A DNA stretch of 64,000 nt from Litchfieldia salsa (GTDB lineage: Bacteria; Bacillota; Bacilli; Bacillales; Bacillaceae_L): assembly GCF_900104555.1 (NCBI RefSeq), contig NZ_FNJU01000003.1, positions 248,001 to 312,000 on the forward strand, read 5' to 3'. The notes beneath the pieces are model-generated. The model worked only from the letters and a program-made list of their open reading frames with translations. It searched no databases and was not told the DNA's origin. This document shows, one piece after another, positions 9,552 through 18,473 of the stretch (positions are counted from its first letter, which is position 1; every line of letters starts with the position of its first letter). Both the position numbers and the translations under genes were made by a program.

Positions 9552-9578
9552 ATAGCACTCTCGATCTGCGAGTGCTAA
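9552..9578. promoter_or_regulatory. CIRCE element (HrcA operator) upstream of htpG
   Basis: Read on the minus strand, TTAGCACTC, nine bases, then GAGTGCTAT. This matches the consensus TTAGCACTC-N9-GAGTGCTAA at 17 of 18 arm positions with the exact 9-9-9 geometry. It begins about 10 bp downstream of the -10 box, where HrcA would block transcription start. Confidence 0.92.
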
Positions 9579-9588
9579 CCTCTATTTT

Positions 9589-9618
9589 TAAATATCATAT
9601 TTTGATGTGGATTGTCAA
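9589..9618 (-). promoter_or_regulatory. SigA-type promoter of htpG
   Basis: Perfect -35 TTGACA (complement of 9613-9618) and -10 TATTTA (complement of 9589-9594) separated by 18 bp. The CIRCE element follows immediately. Confidence 0.7.
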
Positions 9619-9639
9619 CATTAAAGAGAATGATTCACA

Positions 9640-10110
9640 TTAGAGATTAGCAAATCCTCCATGTGTCACCTTAATTAAGTCCAGTATCTCAATCTCTATT
9701 TGTATACCGATCATTCCACCACTAACAATAATAGTGTCTAATTCCTCGGCCTTGTTAGCGATATAAGTTGGAAGTGGTTTTTTCATCCCGATAGGAGAAC
9801 AGCCTCCACGAATATAGCCAGTAACTTTTTGTATATCTTTTACTGGTATCATTTCTATTCGTTTTTCACCTACTGCCTTTGCAGCCTTCTTTAAGTCTAG
9901 TTCTACATCGACAGGAACAACAAATACAAAATAAGAGTTGCTGTTTCCTTGTGACACTAGAGTTTTATAAACCTCTGCAGGAGCTCGGCCGATTTTATTA
10001 GCAACCGAAAGTCCATCAATTTTGTCATCTTCAAAAGGGTATGTATGGATACTATATTTGATTTTTTCTTTGTCTAAGATGCGCATTGCGTTTGTTTTAT
10101 TCTTTTTCAT
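9640..10110 (-). CDS. ybaK: Cys-tRNA(Pro) deacylase YbaK
   Basis: 156 residues. It hydrolyses Cys-tRNA(Pro) made by mischarging, as a free-standing editing domain of the YbaK/EbsC superfamily. Family hallmarks are the VYKTLVSQ region, VPVDVELDLKKAAKAVG with the conserved Lys-Lys, and TGYIRGGCSPIGMKKPLPT. The enzyme is cytosolic. It stands between the htpG promoter and a DUF3231 gene and is apparently transcribed alone. Confidence 0.9.
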   Translation of the reverse strand: MKKNKTNAMRILDKEKIKYSIHTYPFEDDKIDGLSVANKIGRAPAEVYKTLVSQGNSNSYFVFVVPVDVELDLKKAAKAVGEKRIEMIPVKDIQKVTGYIRGGCSPIGMKKPLPTYIANKAEELDTIIVSGGMIGIQIEIEILDLIKVTHGGFANL

Positions 10111-10193
10111 TTGTCATCCATCCTTAAGTCTTAAAGCCTAATTTATTCTCTTCTATTATAACAATGAATTAGAATTTCAAAAATCATTACGTA

Positions 10194-10226
10194 TAAAAAT
10201 CGAGTGTAATTTTCCTTACACTCGAT
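10194..10226 (-). terminator. Terminator of the DUF3231 gene
   Basis: An 11-bp perfect stem (ATCGAGTGTAA / TTACACTCGAT, 6-base loop at 10199-10226) is followed by TTTTT on the minus strand. Confidence 0.85.
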
Positions 10227-10256
10227 CTCTATTTCAACAACTATTTATTTTGTAAT

Positions 10257-11252
10257 TCATTCTCCACGATCATCAAATGTTGGTGGTTGTTCAAGCCATC
10301 CTCTATCTATTAGAATGTTAACTCCATCTTCAGCATATTTTACGATTTCAGCAATAAGTAGAGGATATTTCAAGGCTAAATCTCGTCTTTGAGATAAGGA
10401 AAATGCAGCCCCATAGTAGCCAGAAGCAGTTGATATTAATGTGACAATATGAAAGAGCATTAGCTTATCTGAAAAAGGGGAGATTTTAGAGCTTGTAACT
10501 TCATCACCATGCTTTTGAGGTGATGGTAAATTATTTTCAGACAACATTGATTCAAAAATACTATAATGCTTATCACATATTTTTTCTCCTCTTCGAATAT
10601 ACTCGCTTATTTCCTTTGATTTAGCTACTTGAGCGAATCCAATTTCTAGAACAATCTTTACTACATTTTTTTTCATATTAAAGAAAATACCACTTACCTC
10701 GATGGCATTCAGAGGTCTACGTTCTCCAAACCATCCTGTTAAAAAGCTTTGCTTTTGTACGAAATCAATTTCTGATGGTGGATTAATGTTTGGTGGCCTA
10801 CTCTCGATCCCTTTCTTAATCAACACATCCATAATTCTTCTATAAAGTTCGGTCGTTTCGGAAATACACTGACTAAAATAATCAATCTGGTCACTTCGAA
10901 TAGAGGTAGCTAATGCGCCAGCATACCCAGTTAGCCCATGAACCGTCATGATACGAATATAAATCAGCATAAAAGTATCAGTAAATATGGGGGGGGCGTC
11001 CAAATTGACATCATCTTTTGTAAAGCCAACTGGAATTGGATACTCGTCTTCTTTTAGAAATGTCTTTATCTTATTTACATGGGTTTTTGAGAGTTGATCT
11101 GCAAACTCAAGTATAGAGCGTATTTCATTGTCTTGGACGTGTTTTAAATAGTGACTTAATATACATAATGACATGCTATCATTTATATATTGGGACCATA
11201 GATTGCCTATTTCAGAAGAGGTTAATTTCACATTATGGCTCATTTCATTCAT
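10257..11252 (-). CDS. DUF3231 family protein, two tandem domains
   Basis: 331 residues. Two helical DUF3231 repeats are seen (about 12-165 and 182-325). Each has a helix pair with SLxLLSHYLKHV- or KICDKHYSIFESML-like patterns and a PP near the end (PPNINPPSE, EQPPTFDD). The family is predicted to form ferritin-like four-helix bundles and is frequent in spore formers, sometimes tied to coat proteins. Enzymatic function is unknown. GGAGG precedes the first ATG by 6 bases. It is monocistronic with its own terminator. Confidence 0.8.
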   Translation of the reverse strand: MNEMSHNVKLTSSEIGNLWSQYINDSMSLCILSHYLKHVQDNEIRSILEFADQLSKTHVNKIKTFLKEDEYPIPVGFTKDDVNLDAPPIFTDTFMLIYIRIMTVHGLTGYAGALATSIRSDQIDYFSQCISETTELYRRIMDVLIKKGIESRPPNINPPSEIDFVQKQSFLTGWFGERRPLNAIEVSGIFFNMKKNVVKIVLEIGFAQVAKSKEISEYIRRGEKICDKHYSIFESMLSENNLPSPQKHGDEVTSSKISPFSDKLMLFHIVTLISTASGYYGAAFSLSQRRDLALKYPLLIAEIVKYAEDGVNILIDRGWLEQPPTFDDRGE

Positions 11253-11353
11253 AAAAGTCCTCCAATACTTATAATTGCTCTATATAGTGTTTATTGAAGC
11301 TTGAGAAATTATTCCCTATTTATTTAGAGCAGCCAAAACCACTTCTATTATAT

Positions 11354-11399
11354 AAAAAAAGATGTTACATTGGAGCGCTAGGCACCACTATGTAACATC
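11354..11399 (-). terminator. Terminator of the ACT-UPF0210 operon
   Basis: GATGTTACAT / ATGTAACATC form a perfect 10-bp stem, and the minus strand continues with TTTTTTT. It lies 12 bp after the UPF0210 stop. Confidence 0.9.
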
Positions 11400-11410
11400 C
11401 TCTAATAAAC

Positions 11411-12772
11411 TTAATTAATAAGTGACTGAAGCGGAGCAGGTATACGTCCACCTCTTCTAATTAACTTATCTGAACTGAATGAGTTTACACCTAAGACAGG
11501 TGCACGTCCAAGAAGTCCTCCGAATTCAACCATATCTCCTTCAGATTTTCCTGGAACAGGAATGACGCGGACTGCTGTTGTTTTTTTGTTGATCATACCA
11601 ATCGCTGCCTCATCCGCAATGATTGCCGACAATGTCGCAGCAGTAACGTCCCCAGAGAGAGCAATCATATCAAGACCTACTGAACAAACACATGTCATTG
11701 CCTCAAGTTTTGAAAGTGTAAGTGAATCATCAAGTATTCCTTTTATCATTCCGTTATCTTCACTAACTGGGATAAAAGCACCACTTAAACCACCAACATA
11801 AGAACTTGCCATAGCACCGCCTTTTTTAACTGCATCATTCATGAGTGCGAGTGCTGCAATCGTTCCATGTGTTCCAACACGTTCTAGTCCAATTTCCTCT
11901 AGGATTTCTGCAACACTATCGTTCATAGCATTTGTTGGTGCAAGTGATAAATCTAGAATACCAAAAGGGACATCTAATCGTTCTGCCACAACTCGTCCTA
12001 TTAATTCACCTGCTCGGGTAATTTTAAAGGCCGTTTTTTTAATGATATCAGAGACCTCACCAAGGTCTGCTTCTGGTTGCCTTTTTAGTGCACTTAATAC
12101 AACTCCTGGTCCACTTACCCCAACATTTAGAACAACCTCTCCCTCTCCAGAACCATGAAAAGCACCGGCCATAAAAGGATTGTCCTCAACCGGATTACAA
12201 AAAACAACAAGCTTTGCACAAGCAATTCCGTTTTGATTCTTCGTTCTTTCTGCAGCTTCTTTAATAATTTCCCCGACTTTTCGTACGGCGTCCATATTAA
12301 TTCCAGCTCTCGTTGTACCGACAGAAATGGACGAGCACACTCTTTCTGTTACACTTAATGCCTCCGGTAAAGCATCAAGTAGGGTCTGTTCTCCTGTTGT
12401 AATTCCTTTATGTACAAGAGCTGAATACCCACCTATAAAATCAATACCAAGTTCAATTGCAGCCTTGTCTAATGTCTTAGCAAGTTCAACCGCTTGTTGA
12501 ACGGATGCTTTACCTAGTATTTCTGCAACCGGAGTAATCGAAACTCTTTTATTTATGATTGGAATTCCATATTCTTTTTCAACATCTTCTGCTACTTCCT
12601 TTAATCGGCTAGCATAACGAATTATTTTGTCATAAACCATTTTGTTCATTTTTTCAAAATCTGAATCTGCACAATCAGACAAGCTAATCCCCATTGTAAC
12701 CGTTCGTATATCTAGGTTTTCCATCTGAATCATGCGGACTGTTTCCATCATTTCATCTAATGCTACTTTCAT
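11411..12772 (-). CDS. UPF0210 (DUF711/PFL family) protein
   Basis: 453 residues, the usual family length. Recognised by the N-terminal [19 protein letters not shown] block, the Gly-rich [12 protein letters not shown] loop, and the C-terminal [13 protein letters not shown]. The family is conserved across many bacteria and archaea and is almost always paired with a one-domain ACT protein, but its reaction is not firmly known. GGGAGGG precedes the ATG by about 8 bases. It lies 18 bp downstream of the ACT gene in one transcript headed by a glycine riboswitch, which suggests a role in glycine or one-carbon metabolism (inference). Confidence 0.85.
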   Translation of the reverse strand: MKVALDEMMETVRMIQMENLDIRTVTMGISLSDCADSDFEKMNKMVYDKIIRYASRLKEVAEDVEKEYGIPIINKRVSITPVAEILGKASVQQAVELAKTLDKAAIELGIDFIGGYSALVHKGITTGEQTLLDALPEALSVTERVCSSISVGTTRAGINMDAVRKVGEIIKEAAERTKNQNGIACAKLVVFCNPVEDNPFMAGAFHGSGEGEVVLNVGVSGPGVVLSALKRQPEADLGEVSDIIKKTAFKITRAGELIGRVVAERLDVPFGILDLSLAPTNAMNDSVAEILEEIGLERVGTHGTIAALALMNDAVKKGGAMASSYVGGLSGAFIPVSEDNGMIKGILDDSLTLSKLEAMTCVCSVGLDMIALSGDVTAATLSAIIADEAAIGMINKKTTAVRVIPVPGKSEGDMVEFGGLLGRAPVLGVNSFSSDKLIRRGGRIPAPLQSLIN

Positions 12773-12790
12773 TTTTGGTCCCTCCCCTTT

Positions 12791-13066
12791 TTATACTCGG
12801 TGCATTGCTTTGAAGATTTCATCAAGCTGCACATTAATTTTAAGTCCAAGTTCTTCACTAATGTCATCAAATTTAGCTTGTAAACCATCAAGATTTTCAA
12901 TTGATGTGACATCAACAATCATCATCATTGTGAAGAAATCCTGTAAGATTGTTTGACTAATATCTAGGATATTGACTTGGTTGTCTGAAAGGATCGTCGT
13001 TACTTTCGCAATAATTCCAACTTGATCTTTACCAACAACACTTACAACTGCTCTTCTTTGTTTCAT
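12791..13066 (-). CDS. ACT domain protein (UPF0237, GcvR-like)
   Basis: 91 residues forming a single ACT domain (RAVVSVVGKDQVGIIAKVTTI) with no catalytic part. ACT domains bind amino acids and regulate partners. Its partner is very likely the UPF0210 protein encoded 18 bp downstream. E. coli GcvR, a double ACT protein, responds to glycine, which agrees with the glycine riboswitch in this gene's leader. A fair AGAGG ribosome site precedes the ATG. Confidence 0.85.
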   Translation of the reverse strand: MKQRRAVVSVVGKDQVGIIAKVTTILSDNQVNILDISQTILQDFFTMMMIVDVTSIENLDGLQAKFDDISEELGLKINVQLDEIFKAMHRV

Positions 13067-13107
13067 AAATCATCTCTCCTCTAATAATAGTTGTTAAAAA
13101 ATTGTAA

Positions 13108-13135
13108 TAAAAAAAGATTGGAGTATCATCCAATC
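13108..13135 (-). terminator. Riboswitch-controlled attenuator terminator
   Basis: GATTGGA / TCCAATC stem with a 6-base loop, then at least seven T on the minus strand. It lies between the glycine aptamer and the ACT start codon, the expected place for an expression platform. Confidence 0.85.
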
Positions 13136-13183
13136 TCGGGTAGGTAGTAGAATAACGTGCATACAAATAAAGTATTAGTTACT

Positions 13184-13249
13184 CTTCTGTCCTTTTGCCT
13201 GAGATTGTGAATCCTTCGGCTCCACATTGGATTGTGGTATCTCCAGAAG
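13184..13249 (-). promoter_or_regulatory. Glycine riboswitch aptamer (single)
   Basis: The minus strand shows the conserved cores GCCGAAGG (complement of 13213-13220) and CAGGCAAAAGGAC (complement of 13189-13201). P1 pairs CTTCTG with CAGAAG (13244-13249 with 13184-13189). P2 pairs GAGAT with ATCTC, and P3 pairs CCACA with TGTGG. Only one aptamer fits between the promoter and the terminator, unlike the tandem aptamers ahead of gcvT in B. subtilis. Confidence 0.9.
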
Positions 13250-13311
13250 CAGCTCCTGTTATAGTTTGATCCATAACATTCATCGCATGTATTAAAAAAG
13301 ATATAATAGTG

Positions 13312-13340
13312 ATAGTAGCAATTTATTCCTTGTACGTCAA
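13312..13340 (-). promoter_or_regulatory. SigA-type promoter of the riboswitch transcript
   Basis: -35 TTGACG (complement of 13335-13340) and -10 TACTAT (complement of 13312-13317), 17-bp spacer. Transcription would start near 13305, leaving a leader of about 240 nt. Confidence 0.6.
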
Positions 13341-13360
13341 ATGAAAAAAATGTGTCAATG

Positions 13361-13384
13361 AAAAAAAGAGCATCACTTTGATGC
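13361..13384 (-). terminator. Terminator of pepF
   Basis: GCATCA / TGATGC stem with a 3-base loop, then TCTTTTTTT on the minus strand, just after the pepF stop. Confidence 0.8.
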
Positions 13385-13395
13385 CCTTTGATCTC

Positions 13396-15183
13396 TTATA
13401 GTTCAGAAAGCTCTTTAACAAGCTCGTTAAACTTGTTTAGCGAATTTTCGATAGGATATGGTGTTGTTAAATCGACACCTGTCTTTTTCAACAGCTCTAG
13501 TGGATAATCCGAGCTACCACTTTTTAAGAATTCGATATATGATTCCAGGGTCTCTTGATCTCCTTCAAGAATTTTTGTCGCTAAATGGATGGCTGAAGCA
13601 AATCCTGTTGCATATTTGTACACATAGAATGGGCGGTAAAAGTGTGGAATACGGGACCATCCATATTTTACTTCTTCATCAAATACAACATCCTCCCCAT
13701 TGTATTCTCTGAATAATGTTTCATATATCTCATTGAACACTTCTACATTTAGAGGCATCCCTTTTTCAGCCATCTCATGTGTTTTCATTTCAAATTCAGC
13801 AAACATAACTTGAGTGAAAAAAGTCCCTTTAAATTGATCAATGAAATGATTTAAGAGATGTTTGCGAATCTCTGTATTCTTTTCATTATTTAATAAATAG
13901 TTTATCAACAATACTTCGTTAACAGTTGACGCTACCTCAGCAACAAAGATGCTGTATCTTGCAGTGATCTGTGGTTGGTGTTGTGAGCTTAATTTGCTAT
14001 GTGCCCCGTGACCACACTCATGAGCAAGGGTAAACAAGCTATCTAAATCATCCTGATGGTTTAACAAAATAAATGGATGAACGCCATATACCCCGAGGTT
14101 ATAAGCACCAGATCTCTTGCCTGGAGTTTCACGAACATCTATATATCTTGCTTCTTTAAACTCTTTTAGTATGCTGACATATTCCTCCCCAAGAGGTGCT
14201 AATGCTTTGCACATTGTACCATAGGCTTCGTCATAAGAAATCTCCTGCTTTACTCCGCTAACAAGAGGGACATTTAAATCATATTGTCTCAACTCGTCTA
14301 GTTTTAGTTTTTCTTTACGAAGTCTTGTATATTTGTGCATGGATTCTATATTGTTTTTTGTTGTTGATATTAAGTTTTCGTATACTTCTTTTGGAACTCG
14401 GTCACCAAATAGTGCTTTTTCTAATGCAGAAGGATATTTTCGAATTTTAGCCATTGTTACATTATTTTTGATTGCTGCAGATAGTGTAGATGCAATCGAA
14501 TTTTTCAACTGCACATAAGGTTGATAATATGCTTTATAGGCTTCTTTTCGTTTGTCACGATTTTCATCTTCAATTAATTTAGAATACATGCCTCTTGTAA
14601 GTTCAACACGTTCACCATTATCGTTTGTCACTTCGCCAAATTTGATGTCTGCATTGTTAATCATCCCGAATGTATGACCTGGAACAGAGAGAGCCTCACC
14701 TAGTTCTGATAGAACTTCTTCTTGCTCCTTACTTAGTACATGTGCTTTGTAACGGAATGACTCCAACAAGTCTTCTTTGAAATAATCTAATCCTTTTTCT
14801 GATTCAATATAGTGGTTTAATGTTGTTTCTTCAAGGCTCAGTAGAAATGGCATGAAGAAAGAGGTAGACGAGCTTACCTTTACACTTAAGTGTTTTGCAC
14901 GATCGATTAATGACTGTGTCTTCGTTTCCCTTGTGTCTTCATCAACACTTAACATGGCATATGCATATAACTTGTTAAACACAAATGAGAGCTCCTCATT
15001 TAGCTTAAGAAATTGGTATAAGCTATGGCCATCATGAATCTCACCATCAAAAGCTTTAAGTTGCTGCGCTATTTGTTGAATATGTTGATAATCCTCATCC
15101 CATTTTTCTTGATCAGTATAAAGATCCGTTAGGTCCCATTTTTCATGTAGAGGAACTTCATTTCTTGTCTTGTATGTAGTCAT
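13396..15183 (-). CDS. pepF: Oligoendopeptidase F (M3B zinc peptidase)
   Basis: 595 residues, normal length. Cytosolic metallopeptidase that cuts oligopeptides of about 7-17 residues. The zinc motif HECGH lies in TLAHECGHGAHS (about residue 380), and the downstream Glu ligand lies in the EVASTVNEVLL segment. The C-terminal motif SGSSDYPLELLKKTGVDLT is typical of the family. The start is the ATG at 15183, preceded by AAAGGAG at 7 bases; the in-frame TTG one codon upstream is not needed. It is monocistronic and divergent from the 262-aa gene. Confidence 0.95.
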   Translation of the reverse strand: MTTYKTRNEVPLHEKWDLTDLYTDQEKWDEDYQHIQQIAQQLKAFDGEIHDGHSLYQFLKLNEELSFVFNKLYAYAMLSVDEDTRETKTQSLIDRAKHLSVKVSSSTSFFMPFLLSLEETTLNHYIESEKGLDYFKEDLLESFRYKAHVLSKEQEEVLSELGEALSVPGHTFGMINNADIKFGEVTNDNGERVELTRGMYSKLIEDENRDKRKEAYKAYYQPYVQLKNSIASTLSAAIKNNVTMAKIRKYPSALEKALFGDRVPKEVYENLISTTKNNIESMHKYTRLRKEKLKLDELRQYDLNVPLVSGVKQEISYDEAYGTMCKALAPLGEEYVSILKEFKEARYIDVRETPGKRSGAYNLGVYGVHPFILLNHQDDLDSLFTLAHECGHGAHSKLSSQHQPQITARYSIFVAEVASTVNEVLLINYLLNNEKNTEIRKHLLNHFIDQFKGTFFTQVMFAEFEMKTHEMAEKGMPLNVEVFNEIYETLFREYNGEDVVFDEEVKYGWSRIPHFYRPFYVYKYATGFASAIHLATKILEGDQETLESYIEFLKSGSSDYPLELLKKTGVDLTTPYPIENSLNKFNELVKELSEL

Positions 15184-15352
15184 CAAAACACTCCTTTATT
15201 TCCTTATAAAACCATCATACTAAATATATTCTTTCATTTCCTGTATTAGCCCTTATCATTGCCCATTTCTAACTTAGAATGAAGATTTTAGGCTATTTTA
15301 TTCTTTGTTTCAATCAAATAGTGTAAAATAAAAACGGAAAGGATGTGGAAGT

Positions 15353-16141
15353 ATGGCAGTGACACTACCTCATAAGGAAGATCTAAACCAAACAAATTAT
15401 ATAACTCCCGCTGGAGATTATGAAACATTTGTTGATGAAGACCACTATGCTGAAAAAGTAAGAGAATGGGGATTATCAACAACAAAGGAAGTTAAAACTC
15501 AATTTTGGTATAAAGACAAAACTCATCAACGTCTTGTAACGATAAAAGGCTATGAAGTTTACGGAGTATCGACTGAATTCAATACAGTGATTGTTGAGTT
15601 TCAGGATGGAAATTTGAGTTGTATTCACCCTGCTTATTTGAAGGAAATGCAGGCTGCAAGCTTTGGTAAAGCCCTTCTGTCAGAAACCTCAGAAGCACCT
15701 GTACCATCAGAAGAAAAAAAGGTGACGACAAAAGAATTAAAATCTCCTACTTCTGAACAGAAGGTTACAGCAAAGAAAGAGAAAAAAGCAACGAAAGAAA
15801 AAGCTCCTAAGCTTGAGTTGCCTGAAGATAAGGTTCATTTTACAGCTACGGTGAAACAATTTGCACTAAGTTGGAACCACTTTAATGAGGAGCATGACGA
15901 AGTAGTTGTTCTTGAAAACGTCGTGGTTGATCAAGAGGAACCACTGGAAGTTGGACTAGCTTGGTGTTCACACTCCAAAACATTGAAGAAGTATGAGCTT
16001 ACACCTGGTGAAAAGCTTGAATTTGACGGAAAAATCGTTAAAAAGAAACTTCCAAAAGGAAAAGACGTTGAGGATGAATTCATTGTTGAAGACCCTGTAC
16101 CATATAAAATTAATAATCCATCTAAAATACAGAAAAGCTAA
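15353..16141 (+). CDS. Unknown two-domain protein with Lys/Glu-rich linker
   Basis: 262 residues, soluble. The N-terminal half (1-105) is an alpha/beta region with VTIKGYEVYGVS and VIVEFQDGNLSCIHP. A low-complexity Lys/Glu/Thr linker follows (about 118-150), then a C-terminal beta-rich domain (about 155-245). That domain reads like an OB-fold (FTATVKQF, LENVVV, GEKLEFDGKIVKKK). No catalytic motif is seen. I do not recognise the family. An OB-fold with a basic tether would suit nucleic-acid binding, but that is inference. It is monocistronic with its own terminator. Confidence 0.6.
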   Translation: MAVTLPHKEDLNQTNYITPAGDYETFVDEDHYAEKVREWGLSTTKEVKTQFWYKDKTHQRLVTIKGYEVYGVSTEFNTVIVEFQDGNLSCIHPAYLKEMQAASFGKALLSETSEAPVPSEEKKVTTKELKSPTSEQKVTAKKEKKATKEKAPKLELPEDKVHFTATVKQFALSWNHFNEEHDEVVVLENVVVDQEEPLEVGLAWCSHSKTLKKYELTPGEKLEFDGKIVKKKLPKGKDVEDEFIVEDPVPYKINNPSKIQKS

Positions 16142-16170
16142 AGAACGAATAATGCTCTTTAGCTTTTTTC
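16137..16170 (+). terminator. Terminator of the 262-aa gene
   Basis: AGCTAAAGA / TCTTTAGCT stem followed by TTTTTT. The stem includes the last codon and the stop. Confidence 0.85.
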
Positions 16171-16174
16171 TAAT

Positions 16175-16906
16175 TTAAATAGTTATTGTTGCTACAACAG
16201 GTAAATGATCTGATGCTAATGGAATATCGTCGAACACCATTATCTCATGTATTTTAATACTTTTTGAAACAAAAATATAATCTAACCTTGTCCGTGGATT
16301 TGTGGAAGGAAATGTGTTTCCATTCCCTTTACCCTTCATATCCCAAACATCTGTGTATCTTTGAGTAATTCTTCTCCATTTAGATGACCTGTATTTCATA
16401 TTCCAATCCCCGAGAATAATCGCAGGTTCATTAGCTTGATTAAAAATGAACTGACTTTGCTTTTTATGAAGAACAGGATGTAAGCTCAAATGACTTACAA
16501 AACATGATAGCATCTTTCCTTTTACATCTAGAGTGACATCAAGAATGGACCGTCCTTCAGTAAATTTGGATTTTAGGTTAAATGAATAAGTCTTATATGT
16601 ACTTATCGGAAAACGAGAAAGCAACGCATTTCCATATTGAGAAACCATTTTCTTCTTTTTTCGATACTTAGTAATAGAAGGACAGAATACATAATAAAAA
16701 TTAATCTCACTCGCCAGTATCTTAATTTGATCAAGGAACTGACTCCGAGCTGAAAAGTGACGATCCACTTCATTAAGACCAATAATATCAGCATTGCTTT
16801 TTGCAATCACTTCGGATATTCTCTTCAAATCAACCCTTTTATCTGTTCCTTTCCCATGATGAATATTAAATGTCATCACCTTGATATTCTGTTTGTTTTT
16901 ATTCAT
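16175..16906 (-). CDS. Endonuclease/exonuclease/phosphatase (EEP) family phosphodiesterase
   Basis: 243 residues, no signal peptide. EEP signature motifs appear in order: MTFNIHHGKG, GLNEVDRH (metal-binding Glu), SHLSLHP, GDWNM, RLDYIFVS and SDHLPVVA (catalytic His). Members hydrolyse phosphodiester bonds in DNA, RNA, lipids or sugar phosphates; the target is unknown here. The ATG lies inside the 3' end of the upstream alkaline-phosphatase-like gene (8-bp overlap), so the two are translationally coupled and may act on consecutive phosphoesters. Confidence 0.85.
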   Translation of the reverse strand: MNKNKQNIKVMTFNIHHGKGTDKRVDLKRISEVIAKSNADIIGLNEVDRHFSARSQFLDQIKILASEINFYYVFCPSITKYRKKKKMVSQYGNALLSRFPISTYKTYSFNLKSKFTEGRSILDVTLDVKGKMLSCFVSHLSLHPVLHKKQSQFIFNQANEPAIILGDWNMKYRSSKWRRITQRYTDVWDMKGKGNGNTFPSTNPRTRLDYIFVSKSIKIHEIMVFDDIPLASDHLPVVATITI

Positions 16907-18473
16907 TGTTCTCTCCTAAAATTCGAAGAATCCATTCCTTCAAATCAACCATTCGTTCATGTTTTAGTTGCTCATCTGTTCCAACAACAATCATTGGGAA
17001 AAACGTATCTTGCTTGTGGAGTGAACCATGGCTAGCGCCTCCAACATGTCTCGGTGAGCCTTCTCCGATGAATTCATATCCTGGCTTTGCATTTGCAACG
17101 ATGTAAGTGCCTGAATGAGAATGAAAAGAGCTATACAAACGAGCCAAGCCATCAGGATAATCGTCGTACGAGATTTGGTTATCCTGACTAACGGAAAGAT
17201 CTAATATACTCGTATTCCCTTCAATCGTCCAGGTTTGCTCATATTGGTCTGTATATGATCCACTAGGCTTGAATGAAAGTAATCCTTCGTGGTTCCCAGA
17301 TACAACATGGATGAACTCTCCTGCTTTCCAAGCCAAATGATCGATTCGTTTATCATTTATTAATCGTTTCGTAATGTTTTCTATTGTTACTTGTTCATCT
17401 AACAGATAGATAAACGTCATTCGCTCATTTAATCCAAGGACAATCTGGTCATCTTTCTGAACAGGTTTGTTGATTTCGTGAATTTTAAAATCCTGAAGAA
17501 GTTCCCTTAGATCAATTAATGCTTCTTCTTTCTTACTGGAGATATCGGTTTGTCCACTGTCTCCCATGACAATCCAGACATTTTCTTGTATGGCTTCTTC
17601 CCAAGAATCATACATATTCAGAATTGATTGTAATTGACGATCTGCAGCTTCAATTCCTTTCGCTTCATTAGATCCATTCTTGTGTACTTCCTTATCGTTG
17701 TCTGATAGATACACTAAAGAAAAGGCCGGGAGACGATTATGTTGAATCAAATATCTAAGTTCTTGAGTAGCAAATTGGTCATTGAAACCGAACGCTTGCC
17801 AAAGCTGAAAATTCTTATTACTAGGATCGAGCAGGGATAATAGCCCATAAGAAAAGTAGGTTGGAGCCTGGACGGTTTCATTTTTATCGAATAAGCCAAA
17901 TACATTTAAGAGTTTTGGAATATTTAATGGTTTCGTATGGTTCCCTCTATACACTAATGTATTAATAGAGGCAGATTCGCCAGTTACTTCTTCATGGATG
18001 GTCTTAACATCTTGACTTAAATGCTTTTGATTTAAATTGAATACACTCTCATGAAGAACTCTTTTGCCACCTAATTTCATAATCTCTTTTGCTGCGCTTC
18101 CATAGCTTACGAATTTTTGTTCTTTCGTATCATACCAAACAAGTGCAGGTACTTTATGTTGATCCGCATAAGTGCCTGTTAATAAGGTACTGTCAATTAC
18201 AACCGACATTGTTGGATAGCTGGTCACCATATGCGGATAATAACGACCATTGTTTATTAAATATTTAAAAGCAGGGGCTTTTCCCTCATTAATCTTTGCC
18301 TGAAGTGCCTCATTCATCAAAGAATCTATGATGATCATAACAACTCGTTTAGATGGATTACTAACAGATTGTTCTAATTGGTGACTGGTAGTACCTTCAT
18401 TTTTTATGGCAACCATATATAGAACAATTATAATAATAACGATGATGAGAAGAATAAGTAGAAATTTATACAA
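16899..18473 (-). CDS. Membrane-anchored alkaline phosphatase/nucleotide pyrophosphatase superfamily protein
   Basis: 524 residues, with an N-terminal TM anchor (about 4-22) and the catalytic domain probably outside. The nucleophile region is VVMIIIDSLMNEAL with SYPTMS (likely nucleophile Thr). Metal ligands are suggested by YLSDNDKEVHKNG, VMGDSGQTD and the late HVGGASHGSL. This fits type I phosphodiesterase/sulfatase-like enzymes that cleave nucleotide or phosphonate esters. The start is TTG, preceded by AGGAG at 10 bases. An out-of-frame ATG lies 4 bases upstream and encodes only three residues before a TAA. It is cotranscribed with the EEP gene. Confidence 0.75.
   Translation of the reverse strand: MYKFLLILLIIVIIIIVLYMVAIKNEGTTSHQLEQSVSNPSKRVVMIIIDSLMNEALQAKINEGKAPAFKYLINNGRYYPHMVTSYPTMSVVIDSTLLTGTYADQHKVPALVWYDTKEQKFVSYGSAAKEIMKLGGKRVLHESVFNLNQKHLSQDVKTIHEEVTGESASINTLVYRGNHTKPLNIPKLLNVFGLFDKNETVQAPTYFSYGLLSLLDPSNKNFQLWQAFGFNDQFATQELRYLIQHNRLPAFSLVYLSDNDKEVHKNGSNEAKGIEAADRQLQSILNMYDSWEEAIQENVWIVMGDSGQTDISSKKEEALIDLRELLQDFKIHEINKPVQKDDQIVLGLNERMTFIYLLDEQVTIENITKRLINDKRIDHLAWKAGEFIHVVSGNHEGLLSFKPSGSYTDQYEQTWTIEGNTSILDLSVSQDNQISYDDYPDGLARLYSSFHSHSGTYIVANAKPGYEFIGEGSPRHVGGASHGSLHKQDTFFPMIVVGTDEQLKHERMVDLKEWILRILGENNE

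Noticed and set aside
15288-15485. 65-codon minus-strand frame over the start of the 262-aa gene
   Set aside because: It overlaps the coding start and the promoter region and lacks a ribosome site; the plus gene has one.
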